A DNA stretch of 54,949 nucleotides from Paracidovorax anthurii (GTDB lineage Bacteria > Pseudomonadota > Gammaproteobacteria > Burkholderiales > Burkholderiaceae_C), in contig NZ_QLTA01000036.1 in the NCBI RefSeq assembly GCF_003269065.1, positions 1 through 54,949 of the forward strand. Direction: 5' to 3'. Both the position numbers and the translations under genes were made by a program. The notes below the pieces were generated by a model. That model worked only from the letters and a program-made list of their open reading frames with translations, did not search any database and was not told the origin of the DNA. Each line of letters starts with the position of its first letter. The stretch's first letter is position 1. Shown piece after piece: positions 10,049 to 18,938 of the stretch.

Positions 10049-10570
10049 TCAGATCGCGAGCGGCAGCTCGGTGGTGGACACCACGTTGCGCAGCGCCATG
10101 AACGAGCGCACCTGCCGCACGCCCGGCAGGTAGAGCAGCTGCTCCGCGTGCAAGCGGTTGAAGCTGTCGCTGTCGCGCGTGCGCACGAGCATGAAATAGT
10201 CGAACTCGCCCGTCACGAGGTGGCACTCCATGCAGCCGGAGATCTGCGCGGCGGCCTTCTCGAACGCGGCGAACGACTCGGGCGTGGAGCGGTCCAGCAC
10301 CACGCCGATCATCACCAGCATGCCCGCGCCCACCGCGCGCGGGTGCAGCAGCGCCACCGTGCGCTCGATGAGCCCCTGGCGCCTGAGGCGCTCCACCCGC
10401 CGCAGACAGGCCGGCGGGCTCAGGTGCACCTTGGCGGCCAGCGCCACGTTCGAGAGCGACGCATCGCGCTGCAGGGCGCGCAGGATGGCGCGGTCCGTGC
10501 GATCGACGTCGGCCTCGGGCACCGGGGCGGGCGCCGCGCCCGAGGGTTTTCGTAATTTTGTTGCGCACAT
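10049..10570 (-). CDS. Lrp/AsnC-family transcriptional regulator beside acdS
   Basis: A 173-residue regulator. Residues about 20-80 form the helix-turn-helix (DRTDRAILRALQRDASLSNV, LSPPACLRRVERLRRQGLIE) and the rest is the RAM ligand-binding domain (GMLVMIGVVLDRS, GEFDYFMLVRTRDSDSF, PGVRQVRSFMALR). It is divergent from the ACC deaminase gene, the arrangement seen for AcdR, the Lrp-type activator of acdS in other proteobacteria, so the same role is likely here. The start at 10570 (MCATKLRK) is preferred over the ATG at 10603 because the palindrome at 10594-10621 would otherwise overlap coding sequence and the family does not extend that far. Ligand (ACC, leucine) is unknown. Confidence 0.85.
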   Translation of the reverse strand: MCATKLRKPSGAAPAPVPEADVDRTDRAILRALQRDASLSNVALAAKVHLSPPACLRRVERLRRQGLIERTVALLHPRAVGAGMLVMIGVVLDRSTPESFAAFEKAAAQISGCMECHLVTGEFDYFMLVRTRDSDSFNRLHAEQLLYLPGVRQVRSFMALRNVVSTTELPLAI

Positions 10571-10593
10571 TTTGTTTTTCAGGAAATAAAGAT

Positions 10594-10621
10594 ATTCATC
10601 CATCGCGATCCAGCGATGAAT
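10594..10621. promoter_or_regulatory. Nested palindrome in the lrp-type/acdS intergenic region
   Basis: ATTCATC at 10594-10600 and GATGAAT at 10615-10621 form an inverted repeat that encloses CATCGC (10601-10606) and GCGATG (10613-10618). It sits between the divergent regulator and acdS, the expected location of an Lrp-family operator. The rest of the 208-base spacer is AT-richer than its surroundings but shows no strong sigma-70 hexamer pair. Confidence 0.5.
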
Positions 10622-10778
10622 GGAACGGAATGGACGGGATTTTCACAACCCTGTTTCTCGCCCATTTTCCTACCATGCAGACAACGGCACGCCCCCGACC
10701 GCCCGCCAGCGGGCACGCGAGCGCGCCGGAGTCCACAGGCCCCTGCGCCGCATCCCGATGTCCTTGCCAAAGCCTTCC

Positions 10779-11795
10779 ATGAACCTGCAGAAATTCCCCC
10801 GCCACGCCCTCACCTTCGGTCCCACGCCCATCCAGCCGCTCAAGCGCCTGTCCGCGCACCTGGGCGGCAAGGTGGAGCTGTATGCCAAGCGCGAGGACTG
10901 CAACTCGGGCCTCGCCTTCGGCGGCAACAAGACGCGCAAGCTCGAATACCTGATCCCCGAGGCGCTCGAAGGCGGCTACGACACGCTGGTGTCCATCGGC
11001 GGCATCCAGTCCAACCAGACGCGCCAGGTGGCCGCCGTGGCCGCGCACCTGGGCCTCAAGTGCGTGCTGGTGCAGGAGAACTGGGTCAACTACTCCGACG
11101 CGGTCTATGACCGCGTGGGCAACATCGAGATGTCGCGCATCATGGGCGCCGACGTGCGCCTGGACGCCGCGGGCTTCGACATCGGCATCCGCCCGAGCTG
11201 GGAGCAGGCCATGGAAGACGTGCGCCGCGCGGGCGGCAAGCCCTTCCCGATTCCCGCGGGTTGCTCCGAACACCCCAAGGGCGGGCTGGGCTTCGTCGCT
11301 TTCGCCGAAGAAGTCCGCCAGCAGGAGCAGGCGCTGGGCTTCCGCTTCGACTACATCGTGGTGTGCTCGGTCACGGGCAGCACCCAGGCCGGCATGGTGG
11401 TGGGCTTCGCCGCCGACGGCCGCGCCGACCGCGTGATCGGCATCGACGCCTCGGCCAAGCCGGAGCAGACGCGCGCGCAGATCCTGCGCATCGCGCAGAA
11501 CACCGCCCAGCTCGTGGAACTGGGCCGCGACATCACCGAGCGGGACATCGTGCTCGACACCCGCTACGGCGGCCCCGAATACGGCCTGCCCAACGAGGGC
11601 ACGCTGGAGGCCATCCGCCTGTGCGCGCGCCAGGAAGCCATGCTCACCGACCCGGTGTACGAGGGCAAATCCATGCACGGCATGATCGACATGGTGCGCA
11701 ACGGCGAATTCCCGGCGGGCTCGCGGGTGCTGTACGCCCACCTGGGCGGCGTGCCGGCCCTCAACGCCTACAGCTTCATCTTCCGCAACGGCTGA
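10779..11795 (+). CDS. acdS: 1-aminocyclopropane-1-carboxylate (ACC) deaminase
   Basis: PLP enzyme that opens the cyclopropane ring of ACC, the plant ethylene precursor, to 2-oxobutanoate and ammonia. The 338-residue length equals that of characterised AcdS. The PLP lysine is Lys51 in [11 protein letters not shown], Ser78 is in SIGGIQSNQ, Tyr268 and Tyr294 are present, and the residues used to tell true AcdS from D-cysteine desulfhydrase, Glu295 (YEGKS) and Leu322 (HLGGVPA), are both there. The ATG at 10779 ([15 protein letters not shown]) is the family start; in-frame ATGs upstream are not conserved. It is divergently paired with an Lrp-type regulator and monocistronic by layout. Presence implies association with plants. 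Confidence 0.96.
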   Translation: MNLQKFPRHALTFGPTPIQPLKRLSAHLGGKVELYAKREDCNSGLAFGGNKTRKLEYLIPEALEGGYDTLVSIGGIQSNQTRQVAAVAAHLGLKCVLVQENWVNYSDAVYDRVGNIEMSRIMGADVRLDAAGFDIGIRPSWEQAMEDVRRAGGKPFPIPAGCSEHPKGGLGFVAFAEEVRQQEQALGFRFDYIVVCSVTGSTQAGMVVGFAADGRADRVIGIDASAKPEQTRAQILRIAQNTAQLVELGRDITERDIVLDTRYGGPEYGLPNEGTLEAIRLCARQEAMLTDPVYEGKSMHGMIDMVRNGEFPAGSRVLYAHLGGVPALNAYSFIFRNG

Positions 11796-12019
11796 CAGCC
11801 CCGCCCCCTCCCCCTAGCCCCCCGCCAGGGGGGATTGCCCCTCTGCCGCCGGTTTGGCGGTACTCACGGTGCACGCACGGTATCTCCTCGGCGGGAAGGA
11901 AACCCCGTGCATGCCGCCAACACCACGCCCATTCTGGCAAATATGATTTTTCCGGGAAATCCATTTAACGGAATACGAACCCCATCCAAACCACCGCTGC
12001 TTCCGTAATCATGTCGGCT

Positions 12020-12039
12020 CGGGGATCATTTCATCCCCG
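12020..12039. promoter_or_regulatory. Perfect 7-bp inverted repeat upstream of the chemoreceptor
   Basis: CGGGGAT, 6-base loop, ATCCCCG, 46 bases before the start codon. It could be an operator or a 5'-UTR hairpin. The adjacent GCCGAATC weakly resembles a sigma-28 -10 element but no TAAA -35 is found at the right distance. Confidence 0.4.
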
Positions 12040-12084
12040 TATTCGCCGAATCGAGCCCGCCACTTCAACAGGAAGCAACACGCC

Positions 12085-13854
12085 ATGCAAACCCTCCGCA
12101 ATATGAAGCTGGGCACGATGCTCGGCATCGGATTCACCACTTTGATCATCTTTGGTTTAGGCCTGGCCTTCATCGGCAGGGTGCAATTGGGCTCCATCAG
12201 CGACGACATCAACATCCTGACGGATGACCGAATCGCCAAGGTACTTCTGGTGCAGGAAATCAAAGACAACGTCAACATCGTCGCCCGCGGTGTGCGCAAC
12301 CTGGCACTGCTGGAGGACCCGCAGCAGATGGCGGTAGAAAAGCGGCGCATCGATGAAGTGACCGCACGCAACTCGGACAATCTCGAAAAATTGAGAACGT
12401 CGATCCAGTCGTCCGACGGCCGCTTGCTCATGGAGCAACTCAACCGGACGCGCGTGCCCTACGTGACAGCGGTGGAAAAGGCGGCCCAGCTCGGTTTGAA
12501 GAATGAGAACGATGCCGCCCGAGACATGCTTCTGAAAGAAGTGCGCCCTCTGCAGAACGCGTATTTCAAGGCACTGGACGATGTCAGCAAGTACCAGCAA
12601 AGCCAGATGGCCGACACAGGCAAGGCTGCGCAGGCACAAGCATCCAGCGCCAGCACCCAGATGGTGCTGCTGGCGGTCGTGTCGGCCTTCATCGGCGCGT
12701 TGCTGGCCTGGGCCATCACCCGCCACATCAAGGGCCAGCTCGGCGGCGAACCCGCCTACGCCGCCCACATCGCCCAGGAAGTCGCACGCGGCAACCTCGC
12801 CGTGCGCGTCGATCTGCGCACGGGCGATTCCTCCAGCGTCCTCGCCGCCATGGGCGCCATGCGCTCCAGCCTCGCCCAGGTCGTCTCGGAAGTCCGCCAC
12901 AGCAGCGAATCCATCGCCACCGGCGCATCCCAGATCGCCACCGGCAACGCCGACCTCAGCCAGCGCACCGAAGAGCAGGCCTCCAACCTCCAGCAGACCG
13001 CTGCCTCCATGGAGGAGATGAACTCCACCGTCAAGCAGAACGCCGACACCGTCCGCACCGCCTCCCAGCTCGCCTCCTCCGCTTCCGCCACCGCCGCACG
13101 CGGCGGCGAGGTCGTCGGCAACGTCGTGCGCACCATGGAGGACATCACCGCTTCCTCCCGCAAGATCGGCGACATCATCGGCGTCATCGACTCCATCGCC
13201 TTCCAGACCAACATCCTCGCCCTCAACGCGGCGGTGGAGGCCGCCCGCGCCGGCGAGCAGGGCCGCGGCTTCGCCGTCGTCGCCTCCGAAGTCCGCACCC
13301 TCGCCCAGCGCTCGGCCACCGCCGCCAAGGAGATCAAGTCCCTCATCGACGACTCCGTCACACAGGTCGAAGCCGGCTCGCAGCTCGTCGGCAAGGCCGG
13401 CGCCACCATGGGCGAGATCGTCGATCAGGCACGCCGCGTTGCCGACCTCATCGCCGAGATCGGCGCTGCCACCCACGAGCAGGAGCAAGGCATCTCCCAG
13501 GTCAGCGACGCCGTCAATCAGCTCGACCAGGTCACCCAGCAGAACGCCGCGCTCGTCGAGGAATCCGCCGCCGCCGCCGACAGCCTCAACTCCCAGGCCT
13601 CCCGCCTCGTCGAGCTCGTCAGCGTCTTCCAGGTCGATGCCTCCGCATCCCAGGCCGTCATCATTCAGGCTCAGAACCGCAGCCGTGATACCGCGCGCGC
13701 CACGCAGGCCGCGCTCTCCCAGGCCAGGGCTCCCGCTGCGGCCAAGGCAGCCGCCAAGCCCGCGCCACGCGCGCAAGCCTCCGCGAAACCGCCGGTCATC
13801 GCATCATCCGCCGCGCCCACGGGGAAGGCCCAGGACGACTGGGAAACCTTCTGA
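12085..13854 (+). CDS. Methyl-accepting chemotaxis protein
   Basis: A 589-residue transmembrane chemoreceptor. TM1 is at about residues 11-30, the periplasmic four-helix-bundle sensor at about 31-190, TM2 at about 192-212 ([20 protein letters not shown]), then HAMP (about 213-265) and the cytoplasmic signalling domain with the conserved hairpin tip ([40 protein letters not shown]). The protein ends DDWETF, which matches the E. coli Tar/Tsr NWETF tail that tethers CheR and CheB. AGGAAG precedes ATG 12085 by 12 bases. Base use changes sharply after about 12735: the sensor half is near 57 percent GC with mixed codons, the signalling half is very GC rich with CTC, GTC and TCC favoured. Ligand unknown. 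Confidence 0.95.
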   Translation: MQTLRNMKLGTMLGIGFTTLIIFGLGLAFIGRVQLGSISDDINILTDDRIAKVLLVQEIKDNVNIVARGVRNLALLEDPQQMAVEKRRIDEVTARNSDNLEKLRTSIQSSDGRLLMEQLNRTRVPYVTAVEKAAQLGLKNENDAARDMLLKEVRPLQNAYFKALDDVSKYQQSQMADTGKAAQAQASSASTQMVLLAVVSAFIGALLAWAITRHIKGQLGGEPAYAAHIAQEVARGNLAVRVDLRTGDSSSVLAAMGAMRSSLAQVVSEVRHSSESIATGASQIATGNADLSQRTEEQASNLQQTAASMEEMNSTVKQNADTVRTASQLASSASATAARGGEVVGNVVRTMEDITASSRKIGDIIGVIDSIAFQTNILALNAAVEAARAGEQGRGFAVVASEVRTLAQRSATAAKEIKSLIDDSVTQVEAGSQLVGKAGATMGEIVDQARRVADLIAEIGAATHEQEQGISQVSDAVNQLDQVTQQNAALVEESAAAADSLNSQASRLVELVSVFQVDASASQAVIIQAQNRSRDTARATQAALSQARAPAAAKAAAKPAPRAQASAKPPVIASSAAPTGKAQDDWETF

Positions 13855-13874
13855 CGCCGTGCCCTCAAGGGCGC

Positions 13875-14387
13875 TCAGGCGCGCAGCCAGGCCCGCATGT
13901 GGGGATAGGGCTCCACGCCCAGCGCCTCGGCCTGCGCGGGCTGTAGCGTGAGGCCGGCCGCAACCAACCCCGCCGAGCCCAGGTAGACCCCCATCTCAAA
14001 GGTGAACCGCAGGCTCTCCGCCTGCCCGTGGTAGCCCCCGTCGTGGAACAGCACGGCGGCGTCCAGCCCGAGGTGGCGCATCGCCGCCCAGGCCCAGGCC
14101 GTGGCCTCGGTCTCTCCGCCGTGCTCCACGGCGGGCAGCTCCTGCAGCGCGCCGTCCACCTGGGGGCGCAGCGCGGAGGGGATCACCGCCAGGTGCCCCG
14201 CCTCGTGCAGCAGATCGCCCGGCCAGCGCAGCCGCGCCACGTCCACGCACAGGCCCCCATGCTCGACCCGCACGCCGGGCAGGAAGCAGCCGTCCGGCAG
14301 CTCGGCCTCGCGCACCGCCAGGCCGATGCCCCGCAGAAAATCCATGATGCGGCGGGCCTGCGCCACGTCCCCGGCGTTGTCTTCCAT
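13875..14387 (-). CDS. Hypothetical protein with HExxH motif
   Basis: A 170-residue soluble protein with LLHEAGHLAVIP: His61, Glu62 and His65 form a zincin-type HExxH motif, and Glu92 or Glu94 in HGGETEATAWAW could be the third metal ligand. The rest has no recognised domain. The ATG at 14387 has GAGGGAG 8 bases upstream. It is the third gene of a minus-strand run, 26 bases after the acyltransferase fusion, so it is probably translated from the same mRNA. A small metalloprotease or metal-dependent hydrolase is possible, but a structural HExxH cannot be excluded. Confidence 0.6.
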   Translation of the reverse strand: MEDNAGDVAQARRIMDFLRGIGLAVREAELPDGCFLPGVRVEHGGLCVDVARLRWPGDLLHEAGHLAVIPSALRPQVDGALQELPAVEHGGETEATAWAWAAMRHLGLDAAVLFHDGGYHGQAESLRFTFEMGVYLGSAGLVAAGLTLQPAQAEALGVEPYPHMRAWLRA

Positions 14388-14413
14388 ACGGCTCCCTCTT
14401 CGTCTTTCTTCTT

Positions 14414-16363
14414 TCAGCGTTGCAGCAATTGCGCCACCTGCTCGCGCAGCACCTCGGGCTGCACGGCCTGGGCCGGCAGCGGCACGCCCACATGCAGACC
14501 CACGCGGTTGAGCACCCCGCGGCGGAACGGGCGGGCCATGGCCGCGCCGTCCACGCGGCTGAAGAACGATCCCCACAGGTTGGTGAGCGCCATGGGCACC
14601 ACCGGAGGCTCGATGCCCTCGGCGCGCGCGCGCTCCAGGATCTTCATGATGCCGCCCTTGAAGGGCTGCAGCGTTCCATCGCGCGTGATGCCGCCCTCGG
14701 GGAAGATGGCGAGCAGGTCGCCCTCCCGCAGCACCTGCGCGGCGCGCTCGAAGGCGGCCTCGTAGACGGCGGGGTCGTCCTTCTGCGACGCGATGGGAAT
14801 CGCCTTGGCGAGACGGAACAGCCAGCCCAGCACGGGCACGCGGAAGATGCGGTGGTCCATCACGAAATAGATGGGCCGCGGGCTCGCGGCCATGAGCAGC
14901 ACGGCATCGACGAAGCTCACGTGGTTGCAGGCCAGGATGGCGGCGCCCTGCGTGGGGATGTGCCGGTCGTCTTCCACCTTGAAGCGGTAGACCAGCCGCG
15001 AAAGCACCCAGGCCACGAAGCGCAGCAGGTACTCGGGCACGATGAGGAAGATGTAGCCCGCCACGACGGCATTGGCGATGCCCGTGAAGAGGAACACCTG
15101 CGGAATGGTGAAATGCGCCGCCAGCAGCGCGCCCGCGATGACCGAGCTGGCGATCATGAAGAGCGCGTTCAGGATGTTGTTGGCCGCGATGATGCGCGCG
15201 CGGTGCGTGGGCTGGCTGCGCATCTGGATCAGTGCGTACATGGGCACGCTGTAGAGCCCGGCGAACAGCGACAGCAGCAGCAGGTCCGCCATCACGCGCC
15301 AGTGCGCGGGCTGCGCCAGGAAGGCGGCGATGCCCATGGCGGGCGCGGGCGGCAGGCCGCGCGACGCGAAATACAGGTCGATGGCGAACACGCTCATGCC
15401 GATGGCGCCCAGCGGCACGAGGCCGATCTCCACCTGCCGGCGCGACAGCACCTCGCACAGCAGCGAGCCGATGCCGATGCCCACCGAGAACACTACCAGC
15501 AGCAGCGAGGCCACGCGCTCGTCGCCGTGCAGCACCTCCTTGGCGAAGCTCGGGAACTGCGACAGGAACACCGCGCCGAAGAACCACATCCAGCTGATGC
15601 CCAGCAGCGAGCGGAACACCACCACGTTGCCGTGCGCGAGCTTCAGGTTGCGCCACGTCTCGCTGAACGGGTTCCAGTTGATGGTGAGGCCCGGATCGGT
15701 GGCCGGCGCGCTCGGGATGAACTGCGCGACCGCCCGGCCCGCGAGCGCGATGGCGACGCAGGCCGCCGCCACCCAGGCGTGGCCCACGCCGGGCAGCGCC
15801 ACCAGCAGGCCGCCGGCCACCTGGCCGAGCAGGATGGCCACGAAGGTGCCCATCTCCACCATGCCGTTGCCGCCCGTCAGCTCGCGCTCGGAGAGCACCT
15901 GGGGCAGGTAGGCGAACTTCACCGGCCCGAACAGCGTGGAATGCAGGCCCATGAGGAAGGTGCAGGCCAGCAGCACCACGGGGCTGGCCGCCATGAAGCC
16001 CCAGGCCGCCACCAGCATGATGGCCACCTCCAGGTTCTTCACGAAGCGGATCATCCGCGTCTTGTCGATCTTGTCGGTGAGCTGCCCCGAAGTGGCCGAG
16101 AACAGCAGGAACGGCAGGATGAACAGCGCCCCGATCACGAGGCCCGCCATCGCCGGCGGCATCCACGACACGCTGAGCTGGTAGGTCACCATCACCGTGA
16201 AGGCGAACTTGAACAGGTTGTCGTTCGCCGCGCCGGCAAACTGCGTCCAGAAGAACGGCGCGAACCGCCGCTGGCGCAGCAGCGCGAACTGGTTGGGATG
16301 CCCGCCATGCCCGCCCTGAGGGGGGACATCTGCGGTCGCCGTGCGAATCTGCTCCTGGCCCAT
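14414..16363 (-). CDS. MFS transporter fused to 1-acylglycerol-3-phosphate acyltransferase (LplT-PlsC type)
   Basis: A 649-residue inner-membrane protein. Residues about 25-430 are a 12-helix major-facilitator domain resembling the lysophospholipid flippase LplT (DNLFKFAFTVMVTYQLSV, SGQLTDKIDKTRMIRFVKNL). Residues about 445-649 are a PlsC-type acyltransferase with the catalytic NHVSFVD (His481, Asp486) and FPEGGITRDG (554-563). The architecture suggests that lysophospholipid is flipped inward and re-acylated by one polypeptide; unlike E. coli Aas/LplT it lacks the acyl-ACP synthetase domain. ATG 16363 has AGGAG 7 bases upstream. It follows the CREST-type membrane hydrolase by 26 bases, so a lipid remodelling operon is likely. 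Confidence 0.9.
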   Translation of the reverse strand: MGQEQIRTATADVPPQGGHGGHPNQFALLRQRRFAPFFWTQFAGAANDNLFKFAFTVMVTYQLSVSWMPPAMAGLVIGALFILPFLLFSATSGQLTDKIDKTRMIRFVKNLEVAIMLVAAWGFMAASPVVLLACTFLMGLHSTLFGPVKFAYLPQVLSERELTGGNGMVEMGTFVAILLGQVAGGLLVALPGVGHAWVAAACVAIALAGRAVAQFIPSAPATDPGLTINWNPFSETWRNLKLAHGNVVVFRSLLGISWMWFFGAVFLSQFPSFAKEVLHGDERVASLLLVVFSVGIGIGSLLCEVLSRRQVEIGLVPLGAIGMSVFAIDLYFASRGLPPAPAMGIAAFLAQPAHWRVMADLLLLSLFAGLYSVPMYALIQMRSQPTHRARIIAANNILNALFMIASSVIAGALLAAHFTIPQVFLFTGIANAVVAGYIFLIVPEYLLRFVAWVLSRLVYRFKVEDDRHIPTQGAAILACNHVSFVDAVLLMAASPRPIYFVMDHRIFRVPVLGWLFRLAKAIPIASQKDDPAVYEAAFERAAQVLREGDLLAIFPEGGITRDGTLQPFKGGIMKILERARAEGIEPPVVPMALTNLWGSFFSRVDGAAMARPFRRGVLNRVGLHVGVPLPAQAVQPEVLREQVAQLLQR

Positions 16364-16389
16364 GCGTGGCTCCTGGGGGGTGTCGTGGA

Positions 16390-17277
16390 TCATCGCGCCT
16401 TTGCGCTGGCCGGGATTGTGCCCTCGCGGCGGCCCCGCCAGGGCGTGCCGCGCTCGCAGCGCGCGAAGTAGCGCCCGGGCCCGAGCGCCGAGAGCAGCGG
16501 CCACGCGGCCAGCGCTGCGGCCACGTGCTTGAGGCTGTGCCCCGACACGAGGTGCGCCGTGGCCGCGAACACGGCCGCATCGGCCGCCTCCAGCACCTTC
16601 GCGAGCGCATACCAGCCGATCACCGCGGCCAGCGAGAAACCCAGGCGCCCCGGCAGCGGCGCGTGGCCCGCGCGGCGCTCCCGCGCCGCATCGGCAGCCA
16701 GCGCCAGCAGGAGCAGCATGCCGCCGCCCTGCAACACGCCCCAGGGCCACAGGTTCCCGGTGATGCCCCAGGTGCGCAGCGCCGCCCCTCCGCCGGCCAG
16801 CACCACCAGGGCCGTGAGGGCGGCGGCCCGGGCGCCGATGCGCTCGTCCACCGCGAGCGCCAGCATGCCGGCGAAGGCCACGAGCATGCCCGCGCGGTCG
16901 GCCAGCAGCGTGGCGCCGTGGGGCTGCCAGTGGTAGAGCGCCGAACCCGCGGCCGTGAGCACCAACCCCGCGAAGAACACCCCCACCGCGCCGGCCGTGG
17001 CCGCGCGCAGCGCTCCCTCGCGCAGGCGTGCAACGAGGCGCGCCAGGCCCGCGATGCCCAGCACCGCGAACGGGAGGTTGGTGAGCACGTCCATGGCGTG
17101 GGGCAGGCCCCAGAGCGTGCGCTGGTCCGCGTAGGCATGCGCCTGCGGTCCAGGAGCGATGAACGGCCCGGCCAGGGCGATGGCCAGGCAGGCCAACAAC
17201 GCGGCGCAGAGCGCGCCTTCCCGGCGCGAAAGCAGCCCTTGCGGCGCGGTGGATGGAGAAGCGGGAAAGCGGTGCAT
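16390..17277 (-). CDS. CREST-superfamily (ceramidase-like) membrane hydrolase
   Basis: A 295-residue protein with about seven predicted membrane helices. The residues expected of the CREST superfamily (alkaline ceramidase, PAQR, Per1 and relatives) are visible: Ser112 and His116 in GSALYHWQPH, Asp127 in LLADRAG, and His247 and His251 in SGHSLKHVAAAL. In that superfamily these bind zinc and hydrolyse amide or ester bonds in lipids. The start at 17277 has AGGA upstream and gives the family layout; an in-frame ATG at 17391 would add 38 non-hydrophobic residues. First gene of the lipid operon and divergent from the XRE regulator, with 125 bases between starts. Substrate is inferred to be a membrane lipid. 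Confidence 0.75.
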   Translation of the reverse strand: MHRFPASPSTAPQGLLSRREGALCAALLACLAIALAGPFIAPGPQAHAYADQRTLWGLPHAMDVLTNLPFAVLGIAGLARLVARLREGALRAATAGAVGVFFAGLVLTAAGSALYHWQPHGATLLADRAGMLVAFAGMLALAVDERIGARAAALTALVVLAGGGAALRTWGITGNLWPWGVLQGGGMLLLLALAADAARERRAGHAPLPGRLGFSLAAVIGWYALAKVLEAADAAVFAATAHLVSGHSLKHVAAALAAWPLLSALGPGRYFARCERGTPWRGRREGTIPASAKAR

Positions 17278-17383
17278 GGAAATCCTGGGCGACAAGCCGT
17301 GGTGGCGACAGGCCGGCAGTCTCACGAGCCAGAGGCGGCAAAGCATCGCCCATCGGCACCTGCACACCCAGTCGATTCCCCAA

Positions 17384-17400
17384 GTATCCATAATCGATAC
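17384..17400 (+). promoter_or_regulatory. Palindrome and -10-like CATAAT directly before the XRE gene
   Basis: GTATC, 7 bases, GATAC, ending two bases before ATG 17403 and enclosing CATAAT at 17389-17394. If CATAAT is the -10 element, transcription would start at or within a base or two of the start codon, giving a leaderless message, and the palindrome would be an autorepression site. Confidence 0.4.
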
Positions 17401-17402
17401 CC

Positions 17403-18134
17403 ATGAGCACCACCGCCGACCTCGTCGCCGCCCTCAAGAAGGAACTCAAGGCCGCCCGCATGACCTATGCCGACCTGGCCCAGGCCCTGGGCATGGCCGA
17501 GTCCAGCGTCAAGCGCATGCTGGCCAAGGGCGACATGCCGCTGTCGCGCATCGATGCCATCTGCCGCGCACTGCGGCTGGACTTCGCGGACCTCGCGCGG
17601 CGCGTGGCCGACAGCCAGCCCCTGCTGGACCAGCTCACGCTGGAGCAGGAGCGCGCCGTGGTGGCCGACAAGAAGATGCTGCTCATGGCCATCTGCGTGC
17701 TGAGCCAGTGGACGCTGGAGCAGATCCTGGGCACCTACCGGCTCTCGGAGGCCGAGGGCATCAAATACCTCGCGCAACTCGACCGCATCGGCATCATCGA
17801 GCTGCGGCCCCTGAACCGCTACCGGCTCAAGCTCGCCAAGACCTTCCGCTGGCGCCCCCATGGCCCGGTGATGCACTACTTCCGCGACCATGCCCTGCTC
17901 GATTACTTCAGCGGCAGCTTCGGCGGGCCGGGCGAGGGCGTGCTGATGGTGCACGGCGCCATCAGCCGCAGCTTGGCGCCGGCCTTCCAGGAGCGCATCC
18001 AGCGCGTGGCCCATGATTTCGCGCAGCAGCATCTGTCCGACCAGCGCCTGCCCGAGGCGGAGCGCGAGGGCTACACCGTGCTGCTGGCCATGCGCCGCTG
18101 GGAGTTCGAGGTATTTACCGCGATGCGGCGCTGA
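17403..18134 (+). CDS. XRE-family helix-turn-helix regulator
   Basis: A 243-residue regulator. Residues about 5-65 are a Cro/CI-type helix-turn-helix (ARMTYADLAQALGMAESSVK, LSRIDAICRALRLDFADLAR). The remaining 175 residues form an all-helical domain with LSQWTLEQILGTYRLSEAEG and a winged-helix-like stretch (IKYLAQLDRIGIIELRPLNR), of unknown ligand. No ribosome site is visible upstream of ATG 17403; the -10-like CATAAT ends 8 bases before it, so the mRNA may be leaderless. It is divergent from the lipid operon (CREST, LplT-PlsC, HExxH) and is the obvious candidate for its regulator, which is inferred from position alone. Confidence 0.8.
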   Translation: MSTTADLVAALKKELKAARMTYADLAQALGMAESSVKRMLAKGDMPLSRIDAICRALRLDFADLARRVADSQPLLDQLTLEQERAVVADKKMLLMAICVLSQWTLEQILGTYRLSEAEGIKYLAQLDRIGIIELRPLNRYRLKLAKTFRWRPHGPVMHYFRDHALLDYFSGSFGGPGEGVLMVHGAISRSLAPAFQERIQRVAHDFAQQHLSDQRLPEAEREGYTVLLAMRRWEFEVFTAMRR

Positions 18135-18182
18135 AAAGGTGTTCACGAACTGAGCCCGCAGGCGCCAGAAGCGAAGCCCCCG

Positions 18183-18938
18183 TCAGCGCAGGAATCTCTG
18201 GCGCAGGGCGCTGCAGATGCAGGTGGCCAGCTCTTCCTGCTGGTCGATGCCGAACTGGATGGCGCGATCGAAATTGCGCGCCCAGGTGATGCGCCGCAGC
18301 GAGGGGTCCACCAGTCGGATCGACGCACGGATGCGCTGGGCATCGATGCGGACGCTGCTCTCGATACAGTGGTGCGCGCCCAGGCGGCGCGGCGGCGTAG
18401 CCCTGCCGCCAGCCACTTCCGGCGGCGCCCCCGGCGCCATGAAGACCGTGCCGAACGACTTGAACAGCTGCTCCAGCAGCTCCTCATAGAGGCCGTGTGC
18501 GAAGGCCTGCCCGTCCCCCCGCTCCGCGATGTAGTGGATGGGCTGGACCATCAGCAGGCGGGACTGCTCCGGGTCGTCCTTCGCGATGCTCCAGCGCCGG
18601 ATGGCGGGCATGTAGGTGCCGACGGGAACGCGTATCTCGATGCCGTCCGGGGGCTCGTGCGCCGCGTAATACACCTCCAGCCGCTGCCGCAGGCGCCCCA
18701 CCTGCACGCGCACGATCGGGTCCTCGGCCGGAACGAAGCGCGCGGGCTCCCGGTCGAACACCTCGATCCCGATCGCGTATTCGTTGGTGTTGCGGCTCTC
18801 GCCCGTGATCGCCTGCTCCACGAGGAAGCGCAACAGGCGCTGCATGCGGTGCGCCTTCATGAACGCATCGCTGGCCAGGATCGCGTTGCACGCGGTCCGG
18901 ATCTCGTCGTCTTTGATTCCCTCGATACCCTGTTTCAC
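18183..18938 (-). CDS. Regulator-like protein with cyclase-associated N-terminal domain and TolB-like C-terminus
   Basis: A 251-residue protein. The N-terminal half (MQRLLRFLVEQAITGE, NEYAIGIEVFDREP, DPIVRVQVGRLRQRLEVYYA) matches the small DNA-binding-like domain found at the start of many adenylate-cyclase/TPR regulators. The C-terminal half (FAHGLYEELLEQLFKSFGTV, IESSVRIDAQRIRASIRLVD, WARNFDR) resembles the TolB/FlgO-like fold that follows such domains in CadC-like regulators. There is no transmembrane segment. The start is a GTG at 18938 with GAGGGA 9 bases upstream; upstream in-frame ATGs are not preceded by ribosome sites. It is divergent from the RebB-like cluster, so it is the natural candidate for its control. 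Confidence 0.65.
   Translation of the reverse strand: MKQGIEGIKDDEIRTACNAILASDAFMKAHRMQRLLRFLVEQAITGESRNTNEYAIGIEVFDREPARFVPAEDPIVRVQVGRLRQRLEVYYAAHEPPDGIEIRVPVGTYMPAIRRWSIAKDDPEQSRLLMVQPIHYIAERGDGQAFAHGLYEELLEQLFKSFGTVFMAPGAPPEVAGGRATPPRRLGAHHCIESSVRIDAQRIRASIRLVDPSLRRITWARNFDRAIQFGIDQQEELATCICSALRQRFLR

Noticed and set aside
12000-12084. A sigma-28 flagellar-type promoter for the chemoreceptor
   Set aside because: GCCGAATC resembles the -10 element but there is no TAAA at the required distance.
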